Assembly: GCA_002813285.1 (NCBI GenBank)
Contig: PHTZ01000001.1
Location: 1,797,501-1,861,500 of the forward strand
Source of the DNA: Flavobacteriaceae bacterium MAR_2009_75
Lineage (GTDB): Bacteria > Bacteroidota > Bacteroidia > Flavobacteriales > Flavobacteriaceae
Direction: 5' to 3'
Length of the DNA: 64,000 bases
This document shows positions 10,127-20,084 of the stretch, in pieces. Made by a program: the position numbers and the translations under genes. Position 1 is the first letter of the stretch. Every line of letters starts with the position of its first letter. Under the pieces are notes generated by a model, which did not search any database, was not told the DNA's origin, and saw only the letters and a program-made list of their open reading frames with translations.

Positions 10127-11677
10127 ATGATACGATCTTTGAAAATATTCTTGATTGGGACTCTAGTATTATCAATGGCCCATGTTCTGAACGCCCAAAG
10201 CAGCGAACCCATGAACATAGTCTTTATTTTGGCCGATGATTTGGGTTGGAGCGACACCTCACTATATAGCACTACGGACTTTTATCAAACCCCCAACCTG
10301 GAACGACTGGCCGCTCGTGGAATGACCTTTACCAGAGCATATTCTGCCAGTCCACTCTGCTCACCCACACGGGCCAGCATATTAACGGGGCAAACCGTGG
10401 CAAGACATGGTTTTACAGCACCGGAAGGCCATTTACCCGAAGTAAAACTTTCAGCAACGCAATCAGATAAAGCACCTTCCAAGGAGAAGGCCATCATTAC
10501 TCAATCGGCCACTAGATTGAATACGACCTACCCCACTTTGGGCAAGTTATTTAAAAAAGAAGGATACAGTACCGCACATTTTGGAAAGTGGCACTTGGGC
10601 CCTCCTCCCTACAGCCCATTGGAACATGGTTTTGATGTGGATATTCCCCACTGGCCAGGGCCAGGGCCTGCGGGAAGCTTTGTGGCCCCGTGGAAATATC
10701 CCGATTTCAAGGAAAAATACCCCCAAGAGCACATAGAGGACCGTATGGCCGATGAGGCTGTTGTTTGGTTGAGAAAACAAGACAAAAACGTTCCTTTTTT
10801 TATGAACTATTGGCAATTCTCTGTACATGCACCTTTTGATGCAAAAGAAAGTCTCATCAAACATTACCGAACCAAGGTCGATTTCAACAATCCGCAGCAC
10901 TCCCCCACGTATGGAGCCATGGTGCACTCGCTTGACGATGCAGTGGGAACCTTGCTCGATGAAATAGATCGCATGGGTGCCGCAGACAATACCATCATTA
11001 TCTTTTTCAGTGATAATGGAGGTAATATGTACGACGGCATCGTTGAAACACTTCCCGATGGGGAAAAATTCTTGACCGAACCGACTAGCAATAGGCCGCT
11101 CAGGGGAGGCAAGGCCACTATTTTTGAAGGCGGAATTAGGGTGCCCTGCGTTGTGGTTTGGCCAGGAGTAACTTCACCAGGGTCGGTCTCCAGCGATATC
11201 ATACAAGCTACGGATTTCTATCCCACCTTGCTTGAGCAAATGAACATGCAAAAACCGCAGAATCACAAAATTGATGGTGTCAACATACAAAAAGCATTGA
11301 CAGGTGGTACTTTGGAGCGCGATCCCATCATCACGTATTTTCCGCATCAACCGCCCGTTCCCGATTGGTTACCCGCCTCCGTGTCGGCCCATGAAGGGGA
11401 TTGGAAATTGATTCGCCTGTTTCATCAGGGTGAAAACGGAAAGCACGATTACCGTTTGTACAACCTAAATTGGGATATTGGTGAAACACACGATATGTCT
11501 GCGGTATATCCCGAAAAAGTTGCGGAATTGGATGCATATATCGAAGAGCATCTAAAAGATGCAAATGCAGTCATACCAAGAATCAATCCAGATTTTGACC
11601 CAAAAGAATACCACCCAGAAGTAATTGGTATTCAGCCTAATGGTCCAAGAAACAAAACCAAAATAGAAATCGACTGA
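10127..11677 (+). CDS. Secreted S1-family sulfatase (C-S-P-T-R)
   Basis: Arylsulfatase-type enzyme of 516 residues with a signal peptide ending near VLNAQ. All core motifs are present: [10 protein letters not shown] (metal Asp pair), Cys78 in [11 protein letters not shown] (formylglycine site), HFGKWHLGP (Lys and His of the sulfate pocket), FFSDNGGN (metal Asp/Asn) and a gated [18 protein letters not shown] region that is common in family members acting on exo positions. The C-terminal [18 protein letters not shown] is the usual subdomain. It is 31 bp after the preceding gene and 31 bp before the next. It must be activated by a formylglycine-generating system encoded outside this window. The substrate is presumably a sulfated residue of the same rhamnose-containing glycan. 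Confidence 0.93.
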   Translation: MIRSLKIFLIGTLVLSMAHVLNAQSSEPMNIVFILADDLGWSDTSLYSTTDFYQTPNLERLAARGMTFTRAYSASPLCSPTRASILTGQTVARHGFTAPEGHLPEVKLSATQSDKAPSKEKAIITQSATRLNTTYPTLGKLFKKEGYSTAHFGKWHLGPPPYSPLEHGFDVDIPHWPGPGPAGSFVAPWKYPDFKEKYPQEHIEDRMADEAVVWLRKQDKNVPFFMNYWQFSVHAPFDAKESLIKHYRTKVDFNNPQHSPTYGAMVHSLDDAVGTLLDEIDRMGAADNTIIIFFSDNGGNMYDGIVETLPDGEKFLTEPTSNRPLRGGKATIFEGGIRVPCVVVWPGVTSPGSVSSDIIQATDFYPTLLEQMNMQKPQNHKIDGVNIQKALTGGTLERDPIITYFPHQPPVPDWLPASVSAHEGDWKLIRLFHQGENGKHDYRLYNLNWDIGETHDMSAVYPEKVAELDAYIEEHLKDANAVIPRINPDFDPKEYHPEVIGIQPNGPRNKTKIEID

Positions 11678-11708
11678 CATAAGTGATTACTTCAAACAAA
11701 TTTTAAAT

Positions 11709-13808
11709 ATGAAACAGATTATTTTTCCCAAAATCGTCATGATTTTGTTTTTACTGGGTTCTGTGATGGAAACCGTAGGTCAGAACAAGCCAAATAATAA
11801 ACGCACTAGTTACTCCGGGGAGTCGTTCTCGATGGAAAACGAATATATTAAACTGAATTTTTATAAAAGGGTTCTAGGATGGGGATGGGGCGAAGTGATT
11901 ACATCTTCAGGTAAAATGATGGCCGTATTGGAACACTTTGGGGAAATAAAGCTACAAGACCAAGACATTCCCATTCGTTTTGTTGCTGAAGCCTATTCCA
12001 AAAAAAAGACCGAAAATGGTGAAGAGGTGGTTTTTGATGTTGCTTCGGTGGTTATAAAGGAAGTGCTTGAAGGCACTTCTTTTGAAAATTGGATGGCGTA
12101 CCCTTACACAGAACCTGCCATAAAGGGAACCGTGACCTTTACAATTGAAAATGATTCTCGGTTCGTAAAACTAAAATATCGATTAAAATCCACAGGAAAT
12201 TATAATGCCCAATATATTCGCGGACCATGGCTCAAGATCGGTGAAACTTCGTTTGAGACCCAAAAAACAGATGCCTTGCTGCCTGGTGTCGATTGGGCCA
12301 TAGAAAAGGAATGGACCAGTGGCACGGATTTCTTCAAGGATCCTTGGGCCAAGCGATTTGTACCGCATCCCAACAAAGTATCCGTTCCAATAATGGCGAT
12401 AAGTTATAAGGGCACAGGTGTGGGACTTTCATGGAACCCCAAACAAACCTCTTCAAGATGGTTCAATTATCGTGCCCATGGACCACAGCCTGTTTTTGCC
12501 TCACCAAATTTCATAGACCGAAAGAACAATCATCTTATGGGGCTTATGGTGCCCGATGCTTCTATTGAAGGACATGAAAATGAAGTGGTCGCCGAGATAC
12601 CTTTGGAGCTTAAAATTGACCAGACCATAAATTTCGACTCCGAATTATGGCTAAGCAAGGGCAATAGCGTAGCCGTTTTAACCGACTGGGTAAAACAACA
12701 TGGCCTTCCAGAACCCTCTGAGCCGCGTTGGCACCATAAAGAAACCCTGGATCGAATTGCGGCAGCATACAATAATAACTTCTGGCATGAAGGCAAAGGT
12801 TTTGGATTGGTTCAACGACCTGAAAAATCTATCAAACCCAATGTGCCTGGCTTTTTATTTCGTTACATCAAGGAGAACAAGAGGAGTAAAACCGCTAGGG
12901 AGCTACAGACCAAGGTAGATTGGAGCCTTTCACAAATGGGCGATGGTTCAAAAACTCAAGATGAACTCATTAAAGAAGGAGATAGGCTATTGGCCGAACA
13001 AAAGTCCGATGGTTCCTTTGTTTTCAATCCAGATGATATCGACAAAGATGATTTTAAGGTGGCAACCACATTTATAGAACCTATGGGTCTTAGAGGTGAA
13101 ACCGCCTTGGATATTACCATAAGACCAGCCACACGCTTGTTGGAAATAGGAATAAAAACAAAAGACCAACGCTTTTTAGACACTGCCCAAAGGGCCTTCG
13201 ACTTTTGCATGGACTATCAAAGACCCGAAGCAGGCGATTTCTGGGAAACTCCTTTACACGCAGCAAACCTTTTGGCCGCAGGACATGCAGCCGTGGGAAA
13301 TTACCTTGCCTACAAAGAATTCAAAGATGAAAAATACAAGGAAAAGGCCATCTATTGGATGCGTACATTGCTCGCCTTTACCCATTTATGGGAACCCGAC
13401 AATCTATCTATGATGTATGACACAAAACCTGTGCTAAGCTCTAGCGATTGGTATTTTGCCAATTGGGTACGTGACCATGTACAGTGGGAAGTACTGGCAG
13501 TATTCGCCGATGTGGCCCAAAACAACCTTAAATGGGATGAAATAGACCCTGACATTGACTGGCTGCGGTACCAAGAAGGGATTACCAACGCAGCGATTCG
13601 GTGGATGGCTGCAGTGACTATCGATAGAAATTGGTTGTCCCATAATTTGCCAGAAACACAAGATCGGTACTTCAGAGGAGAGTACGATTATGCATTTCCA
13701 GATACACATAATAGTGTAAGTGGCAACTACGGCGGAATGATGATCATGCCCTCTTCTATTGCCGAAAACATTTACTACTTATTGGACAGAAAAGCGGAGA
13801 AAAAATGA
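11709..13808 (+). CDS. Secreted six-hairpin-toroid protein of unknown function
   Basis: A 699-residue protein with signal peptide (hydrophobic IVMILFLLGSVMETVGQ). The first 330 residues look beta-rich (FSMENEYIKLNFYKRV, later WFNYRAHGPQPVF). The second half is helical with the spacing of an (alpha/alpha)6 toroid, containing QKSDGSFVFNPDD, TALDITIRPATRLLEIG, GDFWETPLHAANLLAAGHAA and WVRDHVQWEVLAV. This beta-sandwich plus toroid arrangement is shared by several polysaccharide lyases and six-hairpin glycosidases, but I cannot assign a family. The stop overlaps the next start in an ATGA, so the two are translationally coupled. A lyase or hydrolase for the same algal glycan is the working guess; conserved His/Asp in the FWETPLHAANL and NWVRDHVQWE segments are candidate active-site residues. 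Confidence 0.6.
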   Translation: MKQIIFPKIVMILFLLGSVMETVGQNKPNNKRTSYSGESFSMENEYIKLNFYKRVLGWGWGEVITSSGKMMAVLEHFGEIKLQDQDIPIRFVAEAYSKKKTENGEEVVFDVASVVIKEVLEGTSFENWMAYPYTEPAIKGTVTFTIENDSRFVKLKYRLKSTGNYNAQYIRGPWLKIGETSFETQKTDALLPGVDWAIEKEWTSGTDFFKDPWAKRFVPHPNKVSVPIMAISYKGTGVGLSWNPKQTSSRWFNYRAHGPQPVFASPNFIDRKNNHLMGLMVPDASIEGHENEVVAEIPLELKIDQTINFDSELWLSKGNSVAVLTDWVKQHGLPEPSEPRWHHKETLDRIAAAYNNNFWHEGKGFGLVQRPEKSIKPNVPGFLFRYIKENKRSKTARELQTKVDWSLSQMGDGSKTQDELIKEGDRLLAEQKSDGSFVFNPDDIDKDDFKVATTFIEPMGLRGETALDITIRPATRLLEIGIKTKDQRFLDTAQRAFDFCMDYQRPEAGDFWETPLHAANLLAAGHAAVGNYLAYKEFKDEKYKEKAIYWMRTLLAFTHLWEPDNLSMMYDTKPVLSSSDWYFANWVRDHVQWEVLAVFADVAQNNLKWDEIDPDIDWLRYQEGITNAAIRWMAAVTIDRNWLSHNLPETQDRYFRGEYDYAFPDTHNSVSGNYGGMMIMPSSIAENIYYLLDRKAEKK

Positions 13809-14884
13809 GATTCAAAATTTTATGCGAGCTATTGCTGTTATTCTTGATGCCCATTTTTGCAGTTTCCCTTCCAGATCCCGGAAAGGAATATCACATTTTT
13901 CAGTTTCCTAAGAACCAAATCCCCCGAATTGACGGTGAGTTTTCAGACTGGGATATGGTACCGGAATCTTATAGCATAGGTCTGGACCAGCTTATGGACA
14001 CCCGCTTTGGCAATGGGATAAATCTAGACCCAAAGGATTTTGATATCTCCGTAAAGGTAGGTTGGGTTAAAGGACTGAATAGGTTGTACTTCTATTTGGA
14101 AATGTATGATGATTATTGGGATTTTAACGACCGGGCACTCGGCCAGGATATTTTTGAGTTGGTAGTGGATGGAAACTTATCCGCAGGCCCGTTCATCAAA
14201 CAGCATAATGGCAACAAAGACAAAATTTCCGTAGAAGAACTGCATTTTAAAGGTCATGGTGCCCATGCTCAAAATTACCATATTTTCACTCCAGTCCAAG
14301 ATAAGGATGCTGTCATGATATGGGGAAATACACCTTGGATAAAGGAGTTTCCACATTTTAATGTGGCCTATGATTATGCTTTCGAGCATTCGGAAAGTGG
14401 AGAATTAAAAATGGAGTTTTGGATGACTCCGTTTGACCATGCGGCCGTTGAAGGCTTTCAAGAATCTACTGTAACCCAGTTGAAAGAAAACAATCATATT
14501 GGACTTTCTTGGTGCTTCCTTGATTTTGATGGTGAGGCTTGTGAATCGTTCATGAACTTGGCACATGAAACCAAAATGATTTATGACGCTACGTACCTCA
14601 ATATTTTTCGGTTGATGCCCCTAGAAAAAAAGTTTACAAAATCCATGGAAACCAATTGGGACTTTGTTGAACTGGACCGTGACCAACGGTGGTTTCAATT
14701 TAAGGATGAATCCAAAGGAAACATTACAAGCTGGCACTGGGATTTTGGTGATGGAAATTCGTCAAACGCTCAACATCCCTCGCACAGGTACAACGAGGCC
14801 GGCGAATGGACCGTAATATTAACGGTAGAAGGTCCAGAAGGTAAATCGATACGTTCCAAAGTTTGGGATGTTGTAACAAAATAA
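13805..14884 (+). CDS. Secreted CBM9-like plus PKD domain protein
   Basis: A 359-residue exported protein (signal peptide with LLLLFLMPIFAVS). Residues about 35-275 form a CBM9/DOMON-like beta-sandwich, opened by PRIDGEFSDWDMVPES, the classical start of this fold (IDGxxxDW). Residues about 285-358 are a PKD domain: WHWDFGDGNSSNAQHPSHRY and WTVILTVEGPEG. PKD modules are Ig-like spacers of extracellular enzymes. No catalytic motif is seen, so it is probably a glycan-binding accessory protein. It overlaps the upstream gene by 4 bp (ATGA) and is 9 bp from the downstream GH71/99-like gene, which carries a related CBM9-like tail. Confidence 0.8.
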   Translation: MRFKILCELLLLFLMPIFAVSLPDPGKEYHIFQFPKNQIPRIDGEFSDWDMVPESYSIGLDQLMDTRFGNGINLDPKDFDISVKVGWVKGLNRLYFYLEMYDDYWDFNDRALGQDIFELVVDGNLSAGPFIKQHNGNKDKISVEELHFKGHGAHAQNYHIFTPVQDKDAVMIWGNTPWIKEFPHFNVAYDYAFEHSESGELKMEFWMTPFDHAAVEGFQESTVTQLKENNHIGLSWCFLDFDGEACESFMNLAHETKMIYDATYLNIFRLMPLEKKFTKSMETNWDFVELDRDQRWFQFKDESKGNITSWHWDFGDGNSSNAQHPSHRYNEAGEWTVILTVEGPEGKSIRSKVWDVVTK

Positions 14885-14893
14885 ACTATATAT

Positions 14894-16717
14894 ATGAAAT
14901 TAGGATTATTATGTAAAAATCGTCTCGTAGTCATTAACTTATTGGTTCTTGGCTTAGGCAGTATAGACGCTCAAAAATCATCACCTCCACTGGTCTCCCA
15001 ACAATTTGCAGATACCTGGAGTGCCATCGATGATTTTCAGCGCAGCTTGCCATTGAACAAAGAAACCGGAAATCTTAAAAAAGATAAGTTCGTGGGTATC
15101 TTTTATTTTACGTGGCTCGGTGCGCATGGATATGACGAGCACACGCAGACCCTTCCTGAGGAAGGGGTACATCCCACAACGGCTGCTGATACTCTTAGTC
15201 CCTATGATATTACTGAAATTATAAAGGTAAATCCAAGAAACCCAAAATATGGTCCGGTTAATGCTTTTCATCATTGGGGTGAACCTTACTTTGGATATTA
15301 TTTAACAGATGACGAATGGGTCATTTTGAAACATGCCCAATTATTGTCCGATGCAGGCATTGATGTCATCGTTTTTGATGTAACCAATTCCTTGGCATAT
15401 CTTCCGCAAGTCAAAAAAATTTGTAGGGTTTTCACAGAGCTTGAGGAAAAGGGTTGGGCAGTACCTAAAATTACCTTCTTGACCAACACCAAGCATGTTG
15501 AGACCACAGAGAAAATATACAATGGCTTTTATAAGAAAGGACTTTACAGAAATCTTTGGTTTTATTGGAAAGGCAAGCCACTTTTGATGGGCAATAATGA
15601 AGGCTTGAATACCGAACTGACCGATTATTTCAACTTTAGAAGGTCCTGGGCCTGGACGGATGGCCAAGAATGGTTTGGAGACGGAGAGGACAAATGGCCC
15701 TGGATTGATCATTATCCGCAGAACTTTGGTTGGCACGATTCTCCCGATATACCGGAACAAATTGTGGTTTCAACTGCGCAACACCCTATTTCCAATATAG
15801 GACGCAGTTTCCATAATGGAAAACAGCCGTCAACAGATAGCCTTCAATCTGGGAAGGGGCTATTTTTTGATGAGCAATGGAGAAGGGCACTAGAGGTAGA
15901 CCCCGAATTTGTGTTCATTACCGGGTGGAACGAATGGGTGGCCATGCGGTTTGAGGATGGTAAGGCCAAAAACATGATGGGCCAGCCTATTAAAAAAGGG
16001 GAAACCTATTTTGTTGACCAATATAATGCCGAATTCAGCAGGGACATTGAACCGATGAAAGGTGGCTTTAAAGACAATTATTATTATCAAATGGTGGCCA
16101 ATATCAGGAAATTCAAGGGTACTAGACCGTTTTCACAAGATACAGACCTCCACAAAATAAGAATTGATGGTAGATTTGCTGAATGGGAAAAAGTTTCTAC
16201 CTCCTATTACGACCATGAAGGAGATATTCTTCATCGATCCCACCCTGGCTGGGGTCGAATAACGGCATACCAAAACACGTCGGGAAGAAATGATTTAATA
16301 GAGGCAAAGGTTGCTGAAAATTCTCAGAACCTTTATTTTCTCCTTAAGATCTCAGAAAAATTTGAAACCAAAGAATGGCCTACGGAGCTGGTTTTTTTTA
16401 TTAAGGACAACGAATCCAATCAACCTGCCTGGGAAGGGTTTCATTACATGATTAAAATCGGGGTGAACGGTTTACAACTTCATGAATCCAATGGAGGATG
16501 GAATTGGAAGGAAAAAGCTAAAATTGACTCAAAATTATCGGGCAATGCGTTAGAACTTGCCATTCCAAAATCGGTTTTGAACTTAAAAGGAAAAAATCTG
16601 GAATTCAAATGGGCCGATAACACTTCCACCGATGGGGATATCATGAAATTCTATGATCAAGGCGATGTTGCCCCAAACGCCAGGTTCACCTATCGGTATA
16701 AAATCATAAATCCGTAA
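14894..16717 (+). CDS. GH71/GH99-like (WbsX-type) secreted hydrolase with C-terminal CBM9-like domain
   Basis: A 607-residue exported protein. After the signal peptide, residues about 60-420 resemble the GH71/GH99/WbsX barrel: FVGIFYFTWLGAHGYDEH, AGIDVIVFDVTNSLAY, FWFYWKGKPLLMG-like strand, and FVFITGWNEWVAMRFEDGKA, whose WNEW block with Glu is the family hallmark. Residues about 445-605 begin with KIRIDGRFAEWEKVS and form a CBM9-like sandwich homologous in layout to the preceding gene. GH99 enzymes are endo-alpha-mannosidases, but this branch is largely uncharacterised, so the bond cleaved is unknown. The operon context (rhamnosidases, sulfatases, RhaM 10 bp downstream) suggests it works on the same sulfated glycan. 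Confidence 0.75.
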   Translation: MKLGLLCKNRLVVINLLVLGLGSIDAQKSSPPLVSQQFADTWSAIDDFQRSLPLNKETGNLKKDKFVGIFYFTWLGAHGYDEHTQTLPEEGVHPTTAADTLSPYDITEIIKVNPRNPKYGPVNAFHHWGEPYFGYYLTDDEWVILKHAQLLSDAGIDVIVFDVTNSLAYLPQVKKICRVFTELEEKGWAVPKITFLTNTKHVETTEKIYNGFYKKGLYRNLWFYWKGKPLLMGNNEGLNTELTDYFNFRRSWAWTDGQEWFGDGEDKWPWIDHYPQNFGWHDSPDIPEQIVVSTAQHPISNIGRSFHNGKQPSTDSLQSGKGLFFDEQWRRALEVDPEFVFITGWNEWVAMRFEDGKAKNMMGQPIKKGETYFVDQYNAEFSRDIEPMKGGFKDNYYYQMVANIRKFKGTRPFSQDTDLHKIRIDGRFAEWEKVSTSYYDHEGDILHRSHPGWGRITAYQNTSGRNDLIEAKVAENSQNLYFLLKISEKFETKEWPTELVFFIKDNESNQPAWEGFHYMIKIGVNGLQLHESNGGWNWKEKAKIDSKLSGNALELAIPKSVLNLKGKNLEFKWADNTSTDGDIMKFYDQGDVAPNARFTYRYKIINP

Positions 16718-16727
16718 AGTAAAGAAT

Positions 16728-17042
16728 ATGACCAGAAAAGCCTTTAAAATGAAATTGTTTCGCAATAAGGTTCAGGAGTACACCCAAAGGCATAATCCCA
16801 TTTGGCCAGAACTTGAAGATACACTCAAAAAACATGGTGTAACTAACTACAGTATTTTTTTGGATTCGGATACCGATACTCTCTTTGGCTATGCCGAAAT
16901 TGAATCCGAAGAAAAATGGAATGCCATTGCCGAAACAACCATCTGTAAAAAATGGTGGGCCTATATGGGCGATTTAATGGATACCCATGATGACAATAGT
17001 CCTGTATCAAAAGAACTGAAATCTGTATTTTATATGCCTTAA
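16728..17042 (+). CDS. rhaM: L-rhamnose mutarotase
   Basis: A cytoplasmic 104-residue protein of normal length for RhaM, which interconverts alpha and beta anomers of L-rhamnose before isomerisation. The family pattern is clear: KMKLF at the first strand, YTQRHNPIWPEL, NYSIFLDSDTDTLFGYAEIE, KKWWAYMGDLM and the C-terminal SPVSKELKSVFYM. No signal peptide. It is 10 bp after the GH71/99-like gene and 3 bp before a sulfatase, thus in the same operon as the two rhamnosidases. Its presence is the strongest evidence that L-rhamnose is a product of this locus. The isomerase, kinase and aldolase genes are not in the window. Confidence 0.95.
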   Translation: MTRKAFKMKLFRNKVQEYTQRHNPIWPELEDTLKKHGVTNYSIFLDSDTDTLFGYAEIESEEKWNAIAETTICKKWWAYMGDLMDTHDDNSPVSKELKSVFYMP

Positions 17043-17045
17043 CTT

Positions 17046-18518
17046 ATGAAAACATTAATTTATTTTACATTATTTTCATTTTTAGCAATAACGTTTGCTT
17101 GTAAAGAAAAAACTCAAGAGGAGCCCAAAACTAAACAACCACTTAATGTTGTAATAATCCTTACCGACGATCAGGGTGCGCATCTATCTGCTCTTGGAAC
17201 CAAAGGAATTGTAACGCCGAACGTTGATGCATTGGCAAAAAAAGGAATGATGTTTACCAACTCTTTTGCTGTTGTCCCTTCATGCTCTCCCAGTAGAAGC
17301 TCCATAATGACGGGCATGTACCCTCATGCCAATGGACATTGGCGGAATACAATAACACCCAAACTATCTGATGGGGACACAGAATTTACTAAGGCATCTT
17401 CCACTGTGGACAAAGTGGGCATCCATGAGTATATTGAAACACTTCCTGAGATACTTCAAGAAAATGGATACTTCACCGCTATCACGCAAAAGTTCCACAT
17501 GAGTCCGCCATGGAAGTTTCCATACAGCGCAAGAAACGCCGTTCAAAATGGTCCAGAAGAATTCAAGAAGGTCATTTCTGATTTTATTACTGAGGCGGAT
17601 GACAAACCTTTCTTTTTTCAGGCCAATATTGCACCCCCCCATCGAAATCTGGATACGCACATGGAAGATTTTCCGGAATTCCTTCCCCATAGGGACAGCA
17701 TAGAAGTTCCCGAATATTTGGCTGATACTCCTGCCATGCGAGAAGATTTGGCCAAATATTATGGCTCTGTACAGTTGGCAGATGCCTGTGCAGGGAGAAT
17801 TATCGATGTTCTGAAGGATAAAGAACTCTTGGAAAATACCTTGATTATCTATACCGGCGACCAAGGTGAGCCTTACCATCGGGCGAAAGCATCACCATAT
17901 TACGCCGGACTCCATGTTCCCTTTGTAGCGAGTGGCCCAATGGTGGAGAAAGACAAGGTTTCCGAGGCGTTGATATCACATATCGATATTATGCCTACTA
18001 TCTTGGATTATTTAAAAATCGATATTCCCGAAACCGTTCAAGGTAAATCTTTAAAGCATGTTTTTTCTGGAGAAGCCGAAAAAGTACAAAGACGTAATTA
18101 TGTCTTCGGAGAACATAACTCTCACGGTCCCATACGAGCAGAACAATATCCCAGTAGGGTAATCTTTGATGGGAGATTTTACTATATCCAAAATTTGATG
18201 CATCAAAAAACATACGAATTACCCGCAGATCTGATGTTAGAGAAAGGATGGGGCAATGGAAGCTACCAAGCGACCTTGGATGCAGAGCTAACACACCCTG
18301 TTCAATACAAACTATTAAAACAGTTGGAATCGGGTCGCCCATTCGAGGAATTGTATGACATGCAAAACGATCCCGGGCAATTAATCAACCTAGCAGGAAA
18401 AGAAGCTTATCTTGAAAAACAGGAAGAACTCAAAAATGCACTTTTAAAATGGAGAGATGAATCGAATGACTTGTCTGACGATCCACAATACATTAGAACT
18501 AGGCTCTTGCTAAATTAA
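17046..18518 (+). CDS. S1-family sulfatase lipoprotein (heparan N-sulfatase-like)
   Basis: A 490-residue lipoprotein: signal MKTLIYFTLFSFLAITFAC with lipidated Cys19, so probably anchored at the outer or inner membrane. Motifs: IILTDDQGAHLSALG (metal Asp pair), Cys80 in C-S-P-S-R-S-S-I-M-T-G (formylglycine site), MYPHANGHW, IAPPHRNLD and YTGDQGEPYHRAK. In place of the common SDNG it has TGDQG, as in the sulfamidase-like (S1_8) branch. The C-terminal PFEELYDMQNDPGQLINLAG is the typical end. Start is 3 bp after rhaM. Last intact gene of the first glycan locus; after it lies mobile-element debris. Confidence 0.92.
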   Translation: MKTLIYFTLFSFLAITFACKEKTQEEPKTKQPLNVVIILTDDQGAHLSALGTKGIVTPNVDALAKKGMMFTNSFAVVPSCSPSRSSIMTGMYPHANGHWRNTITPKLSDGDTEFTKASSTVDKVGIHEYIETLPEILQENGYFTAITQKFHMSPPWKFPYSARNAVQNGPEEFKKVISDFITEADDKPFFFQANIAPPHRNLDTHMEDFPEFLPHRDSIEVPEYLADTPAMREDLAKYYGSVQLADACAGRIIDVLKDKELLENTLIIYTGDQGEPYHRAKASPYYAGLHVPFVASGPMVEKDKVSEALISHIDIMPTILDYLKIDIPETVQGKSLKHVFSGEAEKVQRRNYVFGEHNSHGPIRAEQYPSRVIFDGRFYYIQNLMHQKTYELPADLMLEKGWGNGSYQATLDAELTHPVQYKLLKQLESGRPFEELYDMQNDPGQLINLAGKEAYLEKQEELKNALLKWRDESNDLSDDPQYIRTRLLLN

Positions 18519-19622
18519 ATAAGTATGAGATATACCTTGTCCTTTACGCTTGCAAAATAAACCCAAAAAAAGCTATGGTATCCATTGCAAACTAGACAAC
18601 CTATGCTTTTATTCAATTTACAGATTAAAAGCGCGCCCAGGCTACATGTTATGCTGGAGATTCCAATGTAACAACCTCATACTTTAATAGTTTGGCCGCT
18701 TCAACCATTAATCTCGAAAATGCGTTTTCGGCAATGCCTTTTTATTCTCATACAATGCCTTGATGATCTGGCTCTCGGTAAACTTGCTATTTCATATGAC
18801 AGTAAAATTTTAAAGTTAGAAAATTCTAATTTTAAGCTGTCCTATTTTTAGGTAAGCCTACATAAACTGAACTCCCCCAAACTTTGTACGCCAATTACCA
18901 ATTTTTGTCCAGACAACATGAAGGCTTCTCTGCTTTTAAAGTCTTCTAAATTAAAAATGCATCCAATTAGTCTCCTCTCTATAAACCGGACAGATTTAGA
19001 ATCAGAAAATAGCGACCTTCATCTTTGAATTTATCTCCAAGTTCTGACCATCCACCCAATTACACTTCCTGATGGCTGGGATTAACGCTTTATAACCAAA
19101 CCAAAACAGATAAATAAGTCCGCTCCCCATCGGAAAGCCATCATTTCGGTTTTCATGACGGGATTTACGGCAAGGACTTCTTTGGCCCTTGCTCGAAAAT
19201 ACCTAAAAACCGAACCGCTGTCCTTCACATTTTAAGTGGTTTATAATGGATGAAGCCTTTTCTGTTTTTCGGGGCATCGAAAAACAGGCAGTGCATAACC
19301 AATTCTAACTCAAAACCGATCTCTCATTTCGCTTAACGGCTGGTACGCTCAAATCCCGATCAGCTTTAAAAGAATTGCTAATGCCCTTATGGAACTAGTT
19401 AAGACCATGGCAGGTTTTAGTGAAAAATAAGGTTTCTACTTCCTTGAATCCCACAAAAAAACGGCGGGATTACTACGTCGCAGACACTCCTGATTTATTC
19501 CATAAAAGTCTTGACAAAACCCACTTCATCCATTGTGTGGGGCACAAAAGAAAGCAAACACGCCTCGAAATTAATCCAATTTAAATCTATGAGGGAATTA
19601 TTAATCCTTTAAAACTTTAATC
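18519..19622. other. 1.1-kb non-coding stretch with mobile-element debris
   Basis: No intact gene is visible. Short peptides with protein-like composition occur in all frames but are broken by stops, e.g. NGWYAQIPISFKRIANALME (plus strand near 19340-19430), ending in a TAA. An IS3 orfA scrap (18715-18797, minus) is listed separately. The rest I cannot assign; it looks like decayed accessory DNA at the end of the sulfatase operon. Confidence 0.6.
18715..18797 (-). pseudogene. IS3-family OrfA N-terminal remnant
   Basis: On the minus strand a short reading frame gives SKFTESQIIKALYENKKAL. S-K-F-T-E-x-Q-I-I is the N-terminal helix of IS3-group OrfA transposase proteins, which carry a helix-turn-helix. 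The ATG-AAA just before it is out of frame by a small deletion, and the frame stops after about 26 codons. It is therefore a relic. It lies on the same strand as, but downstream of, the orfB remnant near 20.2 kb, the reverse of the normal orfA-orfB order, so the two are from different or rearranged copies. Confidence 0.6.
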
Positions 19623-19967
19623 ATGAGTATTATCAAAAATCACGTGCAATTAATTGGAAATATGGGGCAAGAGCCAACAATCACGAACCTTGAAATCGGC
19701 AAGAAAGTAACCCGATTTTCATTGGCTACTGATGAATATTATAAGGATGGCCAAGGGAACACACAGACCGACACGAATCGGCATACTATTGTTGCCTGGC
19801 GGTGGCGCACCGGAAAGCGGCATGAGAAACGGTCCCGTCACGGTACGGACATGGTAGAGGTACGCGTAGGGACCACCCGATGCATGCAAAACCACAGAAC
19901 AAATCCTTCAAAACGAAAAAATCCGCGAGTAGCTACTTTCCGCAGACTAATTATTCCTACCAGATAA
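19623..19967 (+). pseudogene. ssb: Damaged single-stranded DNA-binding protein gene
   Basis: The first 58 residues are a standard bacterial SSB OB-fold start: VQLIGNMGQEPTITNLEIGK, VTRFSLATDEYYKDGQGNTQ, TDTNRHTIVAW. After HTIVAW the expected strand (GK-x-AE-x-AEK) is lost and becomes Arg-rich (RWRTGKRHEKRSRHG), though GTDMVEVRVGTTR still resembles the following SSB strand. Small indels or substitutions have thus destroyed the middle and C-terminal half, and the acidic tail is missing. Extra ssb genes are common on plasmids and integrative elements; this copy is probably a relic of such an element. It could be expressed as a 114-residue protein but is unlikely to bind DNA normally. Confidence 0.7.
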
Positions 19968-20084
19968 CGAAAAACGGACTTACTCCTGAAAGTGCCTGTT
20001 GAATAGGCTGAAACTCCTTCCCATTATGAGGCTTTCAGACATGACTGTTTTTTTTCAAATTATAAATCTGTTTAACCATTAAAC

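Noticed and set aside
154-18518. Ulvan lyase or SusC/SusD gene in the first locus
   Set aside because: No protein shows TonB-dependent receptor plugs, SusD motifs or a lyase family that I can recognise.
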